From Streptomyces sp. NRRL WC-3605 (GTDB lineage Bacteria; Actinomycetota; Actinomycetes; Streptomycetales; Streptomycetaceae), in assembly GCF_001509795.1 (NCBI RefSeq), contig NZ_LLZN01000081.1, forward strand, positions 9,916 to 73,915: 64,000 bases of DNA. The letters are read 5' to 3'. How positions within the stretch are numbered: position 1 is the first letter of the stretch; the number at the start of each line of letters is the position of its first letter. This document shows positions 1-9,017 of the stretch, in pieces. The translations under genes and the position numbers were made by a program. Under the pieces are notes generated by a model that made no database searches, was not told the origin of the DNA, and saw nothing but the letters and a program-made list of their open reading frames with translations.

Positions 1-549
1 CAGCACCAGCCGGGCCGCGATCTCGCCGTTGGACAGGCCCTGCGCGACCAGCACCATGACCTCGCGCTCCCGGTCGGTGAGCCGCTCCAGCTCCTTGTGC
101 TTCGGCTCCCCGCCGGTGGAGGGCAGCATGGGCGCGAACCGGTCCAGCAGCCGCCGGGTCGTCGACGGGGCCACCACGGCGTCGCCGCTGTGCACCGCGC
201 GGATCGCGCCGAGGAGTTCCGCGGGCGGCACGTCCTTCAGCATGAACCCGGAGGCTCCGGCCTTCAGCCCCGAGAACGCGTACTCGTCGAGGTCGAAGGT
301 GGTCAGGATCAGCACCTTGGGCGGCTCGGGCTCCGAGCAGATGCGGCGGGTGGTCTCCACGCCGTCCAGCTTCGGCATGCGGACGTCCATGAGGACGACG
401 TCGACGGCGGTCGAGCGCAGCACCTGGAGGGCCTCGACGCCGTCCCCCGCCTCCGCGACGACCTCCATGTCCGGCTGGGCGGCGAGCACCATCCGGAACC
501 CGGTGCGCAGCAGCACCTGGTCGTCGACGAGCATCACGCGGATCGCCAT
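1..549 (-). CDS. LuxR/NarL-family response regulator, 3' end cut by window edge
   Basis: This is the DNA-binding partner of the histidine kinase just upstream. It starts at ATG 549 with an N-terminal receiver domain (MAIRVMLVDDQ). The acidic pocket is the early DD pair, and the phospho-acceptor Asp lies in VDVVLMDVRMP. The C-terminal LuxR-type helix-turn-helix is visible as LTDREREVMVLVAQGLSNGE and then runs off the window. 183 codons are present, against about 210-225 for complete family members. The kinase stop lies 65 bp upstream on the same strand, so the two are probably co-transcribed. The target regulon cannot be read from the sequence. Confidence 0.92.
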   Translation of the reverse strand, partial: MAIRVMLVDDQVLLRTGFRMVLAAQPDMEVVAEAGDGVEALQVLRSTAVDVVLMDVRMPKLDGVETTRRICSEPEPPKVLILTTFDLDEYAFSGLKAGASGFMLKDVPPAELLGAIRAVHSGDAVVAPSTTRRLLDRFAPMLPSTGGEPKHKELERLTDREREVMVLVAQGLSNGEIAARLVL

Positions 550-614
550 CGGGTCCTCTTCCGTGTCCTTCGGGCCCGGTTCCTCCGGGTCCCTACGAGT
601 GTGCCGGGGCCGTG

Positions 615-1832
615 TCAGTGGGCCGGTTTCAGCGGCAGCAGCGCGCTGATGCGGAATCCTCCGCCCGGTCGCGGCCCGGCGTCCAGGGTTCCGCCGACCA
701 TGCCGACCCGCTCGCGCATGCCGATCAGGCCGTGCCCCTGGCCGTCGGCGCCGCCGTCCTCGTACAGCTCGTGCGGGGCGCCCTTGCCGTCGTCCTCGAC
801 GAGCAGCCCGAGGCCGTCGTCGAAGTAGACCAGGCGCACGCTGGCCCCGGCGTTGGGCCCGCCGTGCTTGCGGGTGTTGGTGAGCGCCTCCTGCACAATG
901 CGGTACGCCGTGAGCTCGACGCCGCTGGGCAGCGGGCGCGGGGTGCCCTCGACCTTGAAGTCGACGGGGAGCCCGGAGCTGCGGCACTGCTCGACGAGCT
1001 CGTCGATCTGCTCCACGTCGGGCTGCGGGACGTACTCGCCGGTCTCCTGGTGCTCGCCGGTGCGCAGCACGCCGAGCAGGCGGCGCATCTCGGCGAGGGC
1101 CTGCCGGCCCGTGGAGGAGATGGTCTCCAGGGCCTTCTTGGCCTGGTCGGGGGCGGCGTCGAGGACGTAGGCGGCGCCGTCGGCCTGCACCACCATCACG
1201 GAGACGTTGTGCGCGACGACGTCGTGCAGCTCGCGCGCGATACGGGCGCGTTCGGCGGCGACCGCGACCTTCGCCTGGGCCTCGCGCTCCTTCTCCAGCC
1301 GGGTCGCGCGCTCCTCCAGCTGCTCGTAGTAGGCGCGGCGGGTGCGGATGGAGTCGCCGAGCACCCAGGCGAGCGCGAAGGGGACCGTGAGGAAGATGAT
1401 CAACGCGATGTTGCTCAGGACGGTGGCCTCCTGCTCCGGCCACCGCAGCTGGGACAGCGGCGCCGCGCACAGGCCCGCGCCCAGCGCGAGCCGGGAGGCC
1501 CAGCGGACGCCGGTCGCGGCGACCGTGTAGGTGATCACCAGGAAGGCGAAGTTCGACGGCGTGGTCGCCACGTCCAGCACGAGTTGCAGCAGCCCGACGC
1601 CGATGGCCAGCAGCAGCATCTTCTCCGGCATCCGCCGGCGCAGCGCGATCACCAGCGACAGCAGCAGGAGGACGGGGACGATGACGGCCTCGGACCCGGT
1701 GCCCTGTCCGCCCGCCTGCCCGCCCTCCGGCCGGACGGCCACACTCACCGCGGAGATCCCGAACAGGAGGACGGCCCAGAAGGTGTCGACCCCGGTCGGG
1801 TGCCTGCGGAGGAAGTCATAGAGGCGCTGCAC
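615..1832 (-). CDS. DesK-type sensor histidine kinase (HisKA_3)
   Basis: A membrane sensor kinase that phosphorylates the adjacent LuxR-type regulator. Roughly the first 160 residues hold several hydrophobic segments and a short coiled coil. The HisKA_3 dimerisation domain follows, with its phospho-acceptor His in RIARELHDVVAHNVSVMVVQ, then a HATPase_c domain with N-box EALTNTRKHGG and G-boxes VEDDGKGAP and GHGLIGMRERVGMVGG. I chose GTG 1832 (VQRLYDFLRRH) because kinases of this group start there and a TACGCT -10 box sits 7 nt upstream, suggesting a leaderless transcript. An in-frame ATG at 1865 would add 11 residues. The family is clear but the signal is unknown. Confidence 0.92.
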   Translation of the reverse strand: MQRLYDFLRRHPTGVDTFWAVLLFGISAVSVAVRPEGGQAGGQGTGSEAVIVPVLLLLSLVIALRRRMPEKMLLLAIGVGLLQLVLDVATTPSNFAFLVITYTVAATGVRWASRLALGAGLCAAPLSQLRWPEQEATVLSNIALIIFLTVPFALAWVLGDSIRTRRAYYEQLEERATRLEKEREAQAKVAVAAERARIARELHDVVAHNVSVMVVQADGAAYVLDAAPDQAKKALETISSTGRQALAEMRRLLGVLRTGEHQETGEYVPQPDVEQIDELVEQCRSSGLPVDFKVEGTPRPLPSGVELTAYRIVQEALTNTRKHGGPNAGASVRLVYFDDGLGLLVEDDGKGAPHELYEDGGADGQGHGLIGMRERVGMVGGTLDAGPRPGGGFRISALLPLKPAH

Positions 1833-1976
1833 GTAACCCAGCGTAGGGACCCCAGATGCGTGCAAGGGTCAACCGGAGGGCCGATCCGCACCCCGCGCGC
1901 GTACTCCGCAAGGTGGAGGGCCCGCTCTCCTGTGCGCACGAGAACGCCCGGCTCGCACAGCCTTTAGCCTGGGCCG

Positions 1977-2987
1977 GTGGCAGAGGCGGCAGGCGGATGG
2001 CAGGGGTGGCGGGCGGCGGCGGAGTCCGCCCTGTACGGGCCGGAGGGCTTCTACCGCCGCCCGGAGGGGCCGGCCGGGCACTTCCGGACGTCCGTGCACG
2101 CGTCGCCGCTCTACGCGGCCGCCGTGGCCCGGCTGCTGTGCCGGGTGGACGAGGCCCTGGGGCGGCCCGAGGCCCTGGACCTGGTCGACATGGCGGCGGG
2201 CCGGGGTGAGCTGGTGACCGGGGTGCTGGCCGCGCTCCCCGCCGAGGTGGCGGCCCGCACGCGCGCGTACGCCGTGGAGATCGCCGCCCGCCCGCCGGGC
2301 CTGGACCCCCGGATCACGTGGCTGGCCGAGCCCCCGCGTCGGGTCACGGGACTGCTGTTCGCCAACGAGTGGCTGGACAACGTCCCGGTGGAGGTCGCCG
2401 AGGTGGACTCCGCCGGGGTGCCGCGCCGGGTGCTGGTCCGGCGGGACGGCACCGAACGCCTCGGGGACCCGGTGACCGGCGCCGAGGCGCGGTGGCTCGC
2501 CCGCTGGTGGCCGCTGCCCGAGGAGGGCGGCGAGGGGCTGCGCGCCGAGATCGGGCTGCCCCGGGACGAGGCGTGGGCCGCCGTGGCCGGGACGCTCCAG
2601 CGGGGCCTGGCGGTCGCCGTGGACTACGCCCACACGCGCCGGTCGCGACCCCCGTTCGGCACGCTCACGGGCTTCCGGGACGGGCGGGAGACGGCCCCCG
2701 TGCCGGACGGCTCGTGCGATCTCACCGCCCATGTGGCGCTGGACGCGTGCGCGCTGCCCGGCGCCCGACTGCTCTCCCAGCGCGAGGCACTGCGCGCCCT
2801 CGGCATCACCGGCGCACGCCCCTCACTGGAACTTGCCCCCACCCGCCCCGCCGCATACGTGCGCGCCCTCGCGAGCGCCGGTGAGGCCGCCGAGCTGACG
2901 GCGACGGGCGGGCTCGGCGACTTCGGCTGGCTGCTCCAGCCGGCCGGCGTCCCGGACGTGCTGGACACGGGGACGGGCGAAGCGTGA
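1977..2987 (+). CDS. SAM-dependent methyltransferase, MidA/NDUFAF7 (DUF185) family
   Basis: A 336-residue protein with a class I methyltransferase core: the SAM-binding segment is [20 protein letters not shown] and a later [12 protein letters not shown] matches the MidA/NDUFAF7 signature. In mitochondria NDUFAF7 dimethylates an arginine of the 49-kDa complex I subunit, the homologue of NuoD. The convergent neighbour, 15 bp away, is a nuoD gene, so the same reaction is a reasonable inference here. The GTG start at 1977 is supported by a TAGCCT -10 box ending exactly 6 nt upstream (leaderless). The substrate has not been shown. Confidence 0.85.
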   Translation: MAEAAGGWQGWRAAAESALYGPEGFYRRPEGPAGHFRTSVHASPLYAAAVARLLCRVDEALGRPEALDLVDMAAGRGELVTGVLAALPAEVAARTRAYAVEIAARPPGLDPRITWLAEPPRRVTGLLFANEWLDNVPVEVAEVDSAGVPRRVLVRRDGTERLGDPVTGAEARWLARWWPLPEEGGEGLRAEIGLPRDEAWAAVAGTLQRGLAVAVDYAHTRRSRPPFGTLTGFRDGRETAPVPDGSCDLTAHVALDACALPGARLLSQREALRALGITGARPSLELAPTRPAAYVRALASAGEAAELTATGGLGDFGWLLQPAGVPDVLDTGTGEA

Positions 2988-3002
2988 CGGACCCGCGCCG
3001 GA

Positions 3003-4154
3003 CTACTTGTCGATGTCCCCGACCACGAAGAACATCGACCCCAGGATCGCGACCATGTCGGCGACCAGCGTCCCCGGCAGCAGCTCCACGAGCGCCTGGA
3101 TGTTGTTGTAGGAGGCCGAGCGCAGCTTCAGCCGGTACGGCGTCTTCTCGCCCTTGCTGACCAGGTAGTAGCCGTTGATGCCGAGGGGGTTCTCGGTCCA
3201 CGCGTACGTGTGCCCCTCGGGCGCCTTCAGCACCTTGGGCAGCCGCTGGTTGATCGGCCCGGGCGCCAGCTCCGCGATCCGGTCGAGGCAGGCGTCCGCG
3301 AGGTCGAGGGAGTTGTGCGTCTGTTCCAGCAGGCACTCGAACCGGGCGAGGCAGTCGCCCTCCTCGCGGGTCACCACCTTCAGGACGTCCCCGAGTTCGC
3401 CGTAGGCCAGGTACGGCTCGTCCCGGCGCAGGTCGAGGTCGACGCCCGAGGCGCGCGCGATCGGCCCGCTCACGCCGTACGCGTGCACGGCCTCGGGCGA
3501 GAGGGCGCCCACGCCCCGGGTGCGCCCGCGGAAGATCTCGTTGCCGAGGACCAGGTCGTCGAACCGGTCCATGCGCGAGCGCACGTCGGCGACGGCGGCA
3601 CGCGCGCGCGTGGTCCACCCGGCCGGAAGGTCCTCCTTGAGGCCGCCCACGCGGTTGAACATGTAGTGCATGCGCCCGCCGGAGACCTCCTCCATGACGT
3701 GCTGGAGTTCCTCGCGCTCGCTGAAGGCGTAGAAGATCGGCGTGATCCCGCCCAGCTCCAGCGGGTACGACCCGAGGAACATCAGGTGGTTGAGGACGCG
3801 GTTCAGCTCCGCCAGCAGCGTCCGCGTCCACACGGCGCGCTCCGGCACCTCCATGCCGAGCATGCGCTCCACGGCGAGGACGACGCCCAGCTCGTTGGAG
3901 AAGGCCGACAGCCAGTCGTGGCGGTTGGCGAGCATGATGATCTGGCGGTAGTCACGGGCCTCGAAGAGCTTCTCCGCGCCGCGGTGCATGTAGCCGATCA
4001 CGGGCTCGGCGCTCGTGATGCGCTCGCCGTCCAGGACGAGCTTGAGGCGCAGCACACCGTGCGTCGAGGGGTGCTGGGGGCCGATGTTGAGCACCATGTC
4101 GGTGCTCTCCGCGGCGCCGCCGATACCGACCATGGTCTCCGTCGTAGGAGTCAT
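3003..4154 (-). CDS. nuoD: NADH-quinone oxidoreductase subunit D paralogue (NuoD)
   Basis: The 49-kDa-type peripheral-arm subunit of complex I, which helps form the quinone site. The N-terminus carries the signature [20 protein letters not shown], followed by [20 protein letters not shown] and NRHDWLSAF. The C-terminus ends in the conserved [17 protein letters not shown]. 383 residues from ATG 4154, behind AGGGGAGA. No other nuo gene is nearby, so this is an isolated copy, probably additional to a full nuo operon elsewhere in the genome. It converges on a MidA-like methyltransferase gene. Arg36 in HGVLRL corresponds to the arginine methylated in the mitochondrial homologue. Confidence 0.93.
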   Translation of the reverse strand: MTPTTETMVGIGGAAESTDMVLNIGPQHPSTHGVLRLKLVLDGERITSAEPVIGYMHRGAEKLFEARDYRQIIMLANRHDWLSAFSNELGVVLAVERMLGMEVPERAVWTRTLLAELNRVLNHLMFLGSYPLELGGITPIFYAFSEREELQHVMEEVSGGRMHYMFNRVGGLKEDLPAGWTTRARAAVADVRSRMDRFDDLVLGNEIFRGRTRGVGALSPEAVHAYGVSGPIARASGVDLDLRRDEPYLAYGELGDVLKVVTREEGDCLARFECLLEQTHNSLDLADACLDRIAELAPGPINQRLPKVLKAPEGHTYAWTENPLGINGYYLVSKGEKTPYRLKLRSASYNNIQALVELLPGTLVADMVAILGSMFFVVGDIDK

Positions 4155-4185
4155 GGCCCCAGTCTCCCCTACGTACGCTGGCCCC

Positions 4186-4704
4186 ATGGAGACGGGGAGC
4201 CCGAAGGACACGGGAATCACGCGGGACGCGCGCACGGGGGACGAGCCGGTGTGGACCGCGCTGCCGCCGGGGCTGCTGCGGATGCGCCGGCTGCTGCTGG
4301 TGGTGTGGCTGGGGCTGCTGACGGCCGGCCTGGGCGTGCTGCTCGGCTGGCTCGCCGGGCCCGGCTGGGCGGCGTTCGCCGCGCTGCCGCTCGCGCTCAT
4401 GGCGTGGGGCTGGGTGATGCTCGGCCGCAACTGGCGTTCCTGGCGCTACGCCGAGCGCGCCGACGACCTGCTGATCAGCCGGGGCGTGCTGTGGCGCGAG
4501 GAGACCGTCGTGCCGTACGGCCGCATGCAGCTGGTGGAGGTCACCTCCGGGCCGGTGGAACGTCACTTCGGGCTGGCCAGCGTGCAGCTGCACACGGCCG
4601 CCGCCGCGACCGACGCCGCCATCCCCGGCCTCGACCCGGCCGAGGCGGAACGGCTGCGCGACCGGCTCACCGAGCTGGGCGAGGCCCGATCGGCGGGCCT
4701 GTGA
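4186..4704 (+). CDS. bacterial PH-domain membrane protein (YdbS-like)
   Basis: A 172-residue protein with two adjacent hydrophobic helices (about residues 32-75, [20 protein letters not shown] and the next segment) and a C-terminal bPH_2/DUF304 domain ([20 protein letters not shown], then [20 protein letters not shown]). It resembles B. subtilis YdbS, which is encoded together with YdbT; the next gene here is the YdbT type. ATG 4186 lies 6 nt after a TACGCT -10 box, so the transcript is probably leaderless. It is divergent from nuoD. Membrane location is predicted; the biochemical role of the family is poorly defined. Confidence 0.88.
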   Translation: METGSPKDTGITRDARTGDEPVWTALPPGLLRMRRLLLVVWLGLLTAGLGVLLGWLAGPGWAAFAALPLALMAWGWVMLGRNWRSWRYAERADDLLISRGVLWREETVVPYGRMQLVEVTSGPVERHFGLASVQLHTAAAATDAAIPGLDPAEAERLRDRLTELGEARSAGL

Positions 4705-6035
4705 CGTCCCCGGGCGTCGACGACGCCATACGCGAGGCCCGGCCCGTGTCGGAGCGCCGGCTGCACCCCGTGACGCCGCTCAGGCGCGCGTGGGCGCCCG
4801 TCGCCGTGCTCATCGGGTGGGCGGTGCACGACCCCGACCAGGCGCAGCGCCAGCTGACCCGGCTGACGACCACGACCCTGCTGATCGCGCTCGCCGTGCT
4901 GGTCCCGGCCGCCGCCCTGTACGGCTTCCTCACCTGGTGGTACACACACTTCGCCGTCACCGACAGCGAACTGCGCATCCGTACGGGCCTGGTGTTCCGG
5001 CGCACCGCGCACATCCGGCTGGAGCGCATCCAGGCCGTCGACGTCACCCAGCCGCTCCTCGCGCGCGTGGCGGGCGTCGCCAAGCTGAAACTGGACGTCG
5101 TCGGCGCGGACAAGAAGGACGAGCTCGCCTTCCTCGGGGCGGAGGAGGCGCGCGCCCTGCGCGCGGAACTCCTCGCGCGCGCCGCCGGGTTCGCGCCGGA
5201 GACCGCGCACGAGGTGGGCGAGGCCCCCTCCCGGGAGCTGCTGCGGGTGCCGCCGCGCGTCCTCGCCGTCTCCCTCGTCCTGACCGGCGCGACCTGGGGC
5301 TCGCTGGCCGCCGCACTCATCGTGCCGACCGTGCTGTGGCTGGTCACGGAGAGCGCGTGGACGGTCCTCGCCACCGCCGTCCCGCTGGTCGGCGCGGCGG
5401 GCGCGGCCAGCGTCGGACGGTTCGTCACCGAGTACGACTGGACGGTGGGCGAGTCGCCGGACGGACTGCGCCTCGACCACGGTCTGCTCGACCGCGCCCA
5501 CGAGACGGTGCCGCCGGGCCGGGTGCAGACCGTACGGCTGGTGGAGCCGCTGCTGTGGCGGCGGCGCGGCTGGGTGCGGGTGGAGCTGGACGTGGCGGGC
5601 TCGTCCAACTCGGTGCTGCTGCCGGTCGCCCCGCGCGAGATCGCCGAGTCGGTCGTCGCACGGGTGCTGCCCGGGGTGACCGTGCCGCCGCGGGAGGACC
5701 TGGCGCGTCCGCCCCGGCGCGCGGGCCGGTGTGTGCCGCTGTGGTGGCGCGGGCACGGACTGGCGGTGACGGACACGGTGTTCGCGGCCCGCTCGGGTCT
5801 GCTGAGCCGCAGCCTGGCCCTCGTCCCGCACGCCAAGGTGCAGAGCGTACGGCTCACCCAGGGACCCTGGGAGCGGTGCTGGAACGTCGCCGACGTGCAC
5901 GTGGACACCGGTGCCGGCAAGACCGTCTCCGCGCGGCTCAGGGACGCCGGGGAGGCCGCGGAGCTGCTGCGGACGCAGGCCGAGCGGTCCCGCACGGGAC
6001 GCCGGGACGCGCGGCCGGACCGCTGGATGGCGTGA
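4701..6035 (+). CDS. multi-bPH domain membrane protein (YdbT-like)
   Basis: A 444-residue membrane protein with repeated bPH_2 (DUF304) domains. The first follows two helices (LLIALAVLVPAAALYGFLTW, then RIRTGLVFRRTAHIRLERIQ), a second lies near residue 250 (LRLDHGLLDRAHETVPPGRV) and a third near residue 355 (VFAARSGLLSRSLALVPHAK). Each repeats the pattern of a short strand, G-L and R-x-Q-x-V. The GTG start overlaps the previous TGA (GTGA), indicating translational coupling with the YdbS-like gene. A strong hairpin follows the stop. The function is uncharacterised in this family beyond a membrane role. Confidence 0.88.
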   Translation: MTSPGVDDAIREARPVSERRLHPVTPLRRAWAPVAVLIGWAVHDPDQAQRQLTRLTTTTLLIALAVLVPAAALYGFLTWWYTHFAVTDSELRIRTGLVFRRTAHIRLERIQAVDVTQPLLARVAGVAKLKLDVVGADKKDELAFLGAEEARALRAELLARAAGFAPETAHEVGEAPSRELLRVPPRVLAVSLVLTGATWGSLAAALIVPTVLWLVTESAWTVLATAVPLVGAAGAASVGRFVTEYDWTVGESPDGLRLDHGLLDRAHETVPPGRVQTVRLVEPLLWRRRGWVRVELDVAGSSNSVLLPVAPREIAESVVARVLPGVTVPPREDLARPPRRAGRCVPLWWRGHGLAVTDTVFAARSGLLSRSLALVPHAKVQSVRLTQGPWERCWNVADVHVDTGAGKTVSARLRDAGEAAELLRTQAERSRTGRRDARPDRWMA

Positions 6036-6041
6036 GAAGCA

Positions 6042-6081
6042 CGAAGGGGCGCCGGGGGCCCTCGTCCCCGGCGCCCCTTCG
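6042..6081. terminator. bidirectional hairpin terminator
   Basis: A perfect 16-bp inverted repeat: arm CGAAGGGGCGCCGGGG at 6042-6057 and its complement at 6066-6081, with an 8-nt loop. It sits between the convergent ends of the PH-domain gene (stop 6035) and the coiled-coil gene (stop 6088), so it can serve both strands. There is no T-tract, which is usual in Streptomyces. Confidence 0.85.
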
Positions 6082-6087
6082 CACGGT

Positions 6088-7599
6088 TCAGGAGACGGCG
6101 CTGCGCAGTCCCTGCACGTCGATGTGCTCGGTCTCGTCGTGGGCCGTCAGGTCGATGACCTGGCCGACGCCGCGGGACCGGTCGTCGGCGGGCTTGAACT
6201 CCGCCTCCGCCTCGGCCTTGTGCAGGGCGAGCGCCTCCTCGCCGACCACGTCGGCCAGGTCCTCGTTCTGCACGGACTCCAACGCGGCGGGCCCGGCCTG
6301 CTTCTGGGTGCCGAAGAAGTCGAAGCCGCCCTCGACCGAGGGACGCCGTACGGGAGTCCCCGGGACGACGGCCACCGCGGTCGGCGCGATGAAGTGGCCC
6401 GAGGGGCGCCGGGCAGGCGGCAGCGCGGGCTGGGCCGGGGCGGACGCGCCGGCCGGGGTGGTGGCGGCCGCGCGCTCGTGCCCGGCCGCCCCGGACTTCC
6501 CCTGCGGGTCGTCCTCCGGCGCGCGCTCCGTCTCGGACGCCGCGGTGCGCGCCGTCTCGGGCGCGCCCGCGCCGGTCTTCACGCTTCTCCGGCCGGAGGG
6601 GCCCTGCGGCGGGACGTGGTGCGGGGGCTCGTCCTTCGGGGAACCGCCGTCCGGCGTCCCGTCGGTGTCCTTGGCGGCGGCGGTGGCGGTGTCCTGGGGG
6701 GCGGAGTCGTCCGCCGGGTCGTCCGCCGAATCCTCCGCCTGGTCCTCGCCGGCCTCCGGGGCGTCGGCTTCCGGGGCGTCGGCTTCCGCGTCCGCGGTCT
6801 CGTCCGCGTTCTCGTCCGCCTCGCCGTGCAGCGCGTCCCCGCCGTCCTGAGCGTCCCCGGCATCCTGCGCGTCCTCGTCGAACCGCGACAGCGCCGCCTG
6901 GGCCCGCAGGAACAGGCGGGAGCCCTCCGGAGAGAAGACCGCCGGGGCATCCTCGCCGGACTCGCCGCCCTCGGCCGCCGCGGCCCCGTCCGGCTCCACG
7001 GCTCCATCCGGCTCCACGGCTCCGGCCTCGTCCAGCGCCTCCGCGTCCGCCGCGGCCTCGGCCGCGGCGGTGTCCTCACCCGCCGGGGCAGCCACAGCCC
7101 CGTCGGCGGCGGGGGCGCCCGGCGGCAGAGCGCGCGCGGGCGTGATCGCCTCTATCTCCAGGACCCGGCGCTCCTCCAGGACGCTCGCCCGCTCCGTCTC
7201 CGCGGTGGCGTAGCGGCGCAGCAGGGCCGCGTGCTCGTTGCGCAGCTTCGCGAGCTCGGCCCGCTTGGCGCGCAGCCGCTGCTCCAGCTTCTGGCGCAGC
7301 TCGCGGGACTCGTCGAGGTCGGTCTCCAGTTCGGCGACCCGTTCCTCGTGCCGCCACTCGTCGCCCGCCCGCGCGCGTGTGAGGTCGGCGACCTGTTTGC
7401 CCGCCTGGGCGTCCCAGCGGCGCATGACGACCGCGCCGACGACCGCGGTGGCCGCGGCGGCCGCGGCCAGGCCGCGCAGCACGACGGGTTCGGTGAACAC
7501 CCAGGGCGCCAGTGCCCAGACGACGGACACGCCTGCGATCGCCGACGGGGGCAGCACCCTGTGCAAGGGCGGGGAATGACGGTGACGTCCACGTGGCAT
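6088..7599 (-). CDS. membrane-anchored coiled-coil protein with acidic low-complexity tail
   Basis: 503 residues, no enzyme motif recognised. A basic, His-rich N-terminus (MPRGRHRHSPPLHRVLPPS) precedes one or two hydrophobic segments (SAIAGVSVVWALAPWVF and VVLRGLAAAAAATAVVGAVV). A coiled coil rich in E, R and K follows (about residues 85-165, with RELRQKLEQRLRAKRAELAK). The remaining two thirds is Ala/Asp/Glu-rich and probably disordered, with short repeats such as EADAPEADAPEAGED and AVEPDGAVEPDGA. The start is ATG 7599; a longer frame exists upstream but lacks support. A scaffold or envelope-linked role is only a guess. Confidence 0.75.
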   Translation of the reverse strand: MPRGRHRHSPPLHRVLPPSAIAGVSVVWALAPWVFTEPVVLRGLAAAAAATAVVGAVVMRRWDAQAGKQVADLTRARAGDEWRHEERVAELETDLDESRELRQKLEQRLRAKRAELAKLRNEHAALLRRYATAETERASVLEERRVLEIEAITPARALPPGAPAADGAVAAPAGEDTAAAEAAADAEALDEAGAVEPDGAVEPDGAAAAEGGESGEDAPAVFSPEGSRLFLRAQAALSRFDEDAQDAGDAQDGGDALHGEADENADETADAEADAPEADAPEAGEDQAEDSADDPADDSAPQDTATAAAKDTDGTPDGGSPKDEPPHHVPPQGPSGRRSVKTGAGAPETARTAASETERAPEDDPQGKSGAAGHERAAATTPAGASAPAQPALPPARRPSGHFIAPTAVAVVPGTPVRRPSVEGGFDFFGTQKQAGPAALESVQNEDLADVVGEEALALHKAEAEAEFKPADDRSRGVGQVIDLTAHDETEHIDVQGLRSAVS

Positions 7600-7715
7600 G
7601 GCCAGAAACTTACCGCGCGTAGGCGATTCTTGGAGCCCCGCCCCGTAAAAACACGGCCATCCCGCGCCGTTCACACGGCATCAGGAATCACATTCGCCGC
7701 GGAATTGACCAGGAA

Positions 7716-8861
7716 TCAAGATCGGAGGGGCTCTTCGGCCCTCTCCGGGGTTCTCAGCCGCTCCCCCATCCACTCCAGCGTCGCCGGAATCTCGCGCCGC
7801 CATGTGTTGAAGTTGTGCCCGCCGCTTTCGAGGATGATCGAGGAGATCCGCGTCCGCTTCGTGGCCTTCACCCGCTCGATGAACTTCAGGGTGTCCTGGT
7901 AGTTGGTCTCGCCGGCCTTGCTGCTGCTGACGAGGAGCGAGGTGTCCGGCGCGGGCAGGTGCTCCAGGCACCACCGCAGGTCGGCGCGGTCGCGCAGGGC
8001 CCGGTCGCCGTGGAAGAGGTCGCCGGTCGTGGCGTCGACGGGCGCCTCGTAGTAGGCGGAGAGCCCGGCCCCCGCGCCGAACACCGCGGGGTGGTGCATG
8101 GCGAGCTTCAACGCGCAGTACCCGCCGGTGGAATCACCGATCACGCCCCAGCCGCCGGGCTGTGAGCCCACCCGGTAGTGGCCGCCCACGGCGTCGGGCA
8201 GATCCCGGGCGAAGAAGCTCTCGGTCTGCGGTCCACCGGGGATGTCGACGCATTCCGTGTCCCGGGGCGGCGCCACGGTCGGACGCATCATCACCAGCAC
8301 CATCGGAGGCATACGGCCCTGACCGGCGAGCCGCGCCGCCGTCTGCGGATAGTCGAGCTTGTCCACCAGCGCCTGCGCCGTCCCCGGATAGCCGGTCAGG
8401 ACGACGGCCGCGGGAAACGCCCGGGTGCGAAATCCCGGCTGGAAATACTCCGGTGGCAGATAGACGTACGCGGGCGTGGCGATACGGGTCGTGCGGCCCA
8501 CGATCTCGACCTTCTGGATCCGCCCGCTCACCGACGGGTCCCCGCTGACCGCCCCCGGCACCCGCCGCGCCTCCACGACACGCAGCGGACCGCCCGGCGG
8601 GGTGTGGTCGACCACGACCCCCATGCCCTTCTCCCGCCCGAACAGGTCGGCCCAGCCCGCGTAGAAGCCGAAGGCCTGGTTCGCGGCGAGCCCGACCGAC
8701 GCGAACAACGCCAACTGCGTGCCCAGCAGCAGCCCGACCCGCCCGGCCACGACCCGTACGCTCCGCCGGGCCAGCCGTGGCCACACCCACACCGTCCCGG
8801 CGAACAGCCCCACGGCCGTCAGGACCGCCAGCGCCAGCACCTTGTCGCTCGTCAGACCCAT
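7716..8861 (-). CDS. membrane-anchored esterase (PF00756-type alpha/beta hydrolase)
   Basis: 381 residues. Two N-terminal membrane helices (about residues 8-28 and 38-60) anchor an extracytoplasmic alpha/beta-hydrolase domain of the esterase D/mycolyltransferase type. The nucleophile Ser is in WGVIGDSTGGYCAL and the catalytic His in ILESGGHNFNTWRRE. The oxyanion region probably includes VVLTGYPG. It is transcribed divergently from an MprF-type aminoacyl-lipid synthase gene about 150 bp away. In Corynebacterium an aminoacyl-lipid synthase is genetically paired with a membrane esterase of this Pfam family that removes the modification, so an aminoacyl-lipid hydrolase is a plausible but unproven role. 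Confidence 0.82.
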   Translation of the reverse strand: MGLTSDKVLALAVLTAVGLFAGTVWVWPRLARRSVRVVAGRVGLLLGTQLALFASVGLAANQAFGFYAGWADLFGREKGMGVVVDHTPPGGPLRVVEARRVPGAVSGDPSVSGRIQKVEIVGRTTRIATPAYVYLPPEYFQPGFRTRAFPAAVVLTGYPGTAQALVDKLDYPQTAARLAGQGRMPPMVLVMMRPTVAPPRDTECVDIPGGPQTESFFARDLPDAVGGHYRVGSQPGGWGVIGDSTGGYCALKLAMHHPAVFGAGAGLSAYYEAPVDATTGDLFHGDRALRDRADLRWCLEHLPAPDTSLLVSSSKAGETNYQDTLKFIERVKATKRTRISSIILESGGHNFNTWRREIPATLEWMGERLRTPERAEEPLRS

Positions 8862-9017
8862 CGATGGTTACCCGTCCGCGCTTTCCTTGGCCTTTGAACA
8901 CGCATTTGGGGAGCCGAGTGAACCTCTCCCCGTATGACACCGTCCTAGAGGGCGCAATGTCGCCGGATGCCCGAATCGGGACCGGATCCAAAACTCTCGC
9001 AGAACTCATGGGATGCG

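Noticed and set aside
612..1967. Long plus-strand open frame opposite the histidine kinase
   Set aside because: It mirrors the high-GC codon bias of the kinase on the other strand, and its product is His/Ala/Gly/Arg/Asp low complexity without domains. Similar antisense frames throughout the window (for example opposite ftsH, tmk, topA and hppA) were dropped for the same reason.
3210..4185. Long upstream extension of the PH-domain frame opposite nuoD
   Set aside because: The extension is antisense to the conserved nuoD gene. The real PH genes start at 4186 and 4701, supported by a -10 box and a GTGA overlap.
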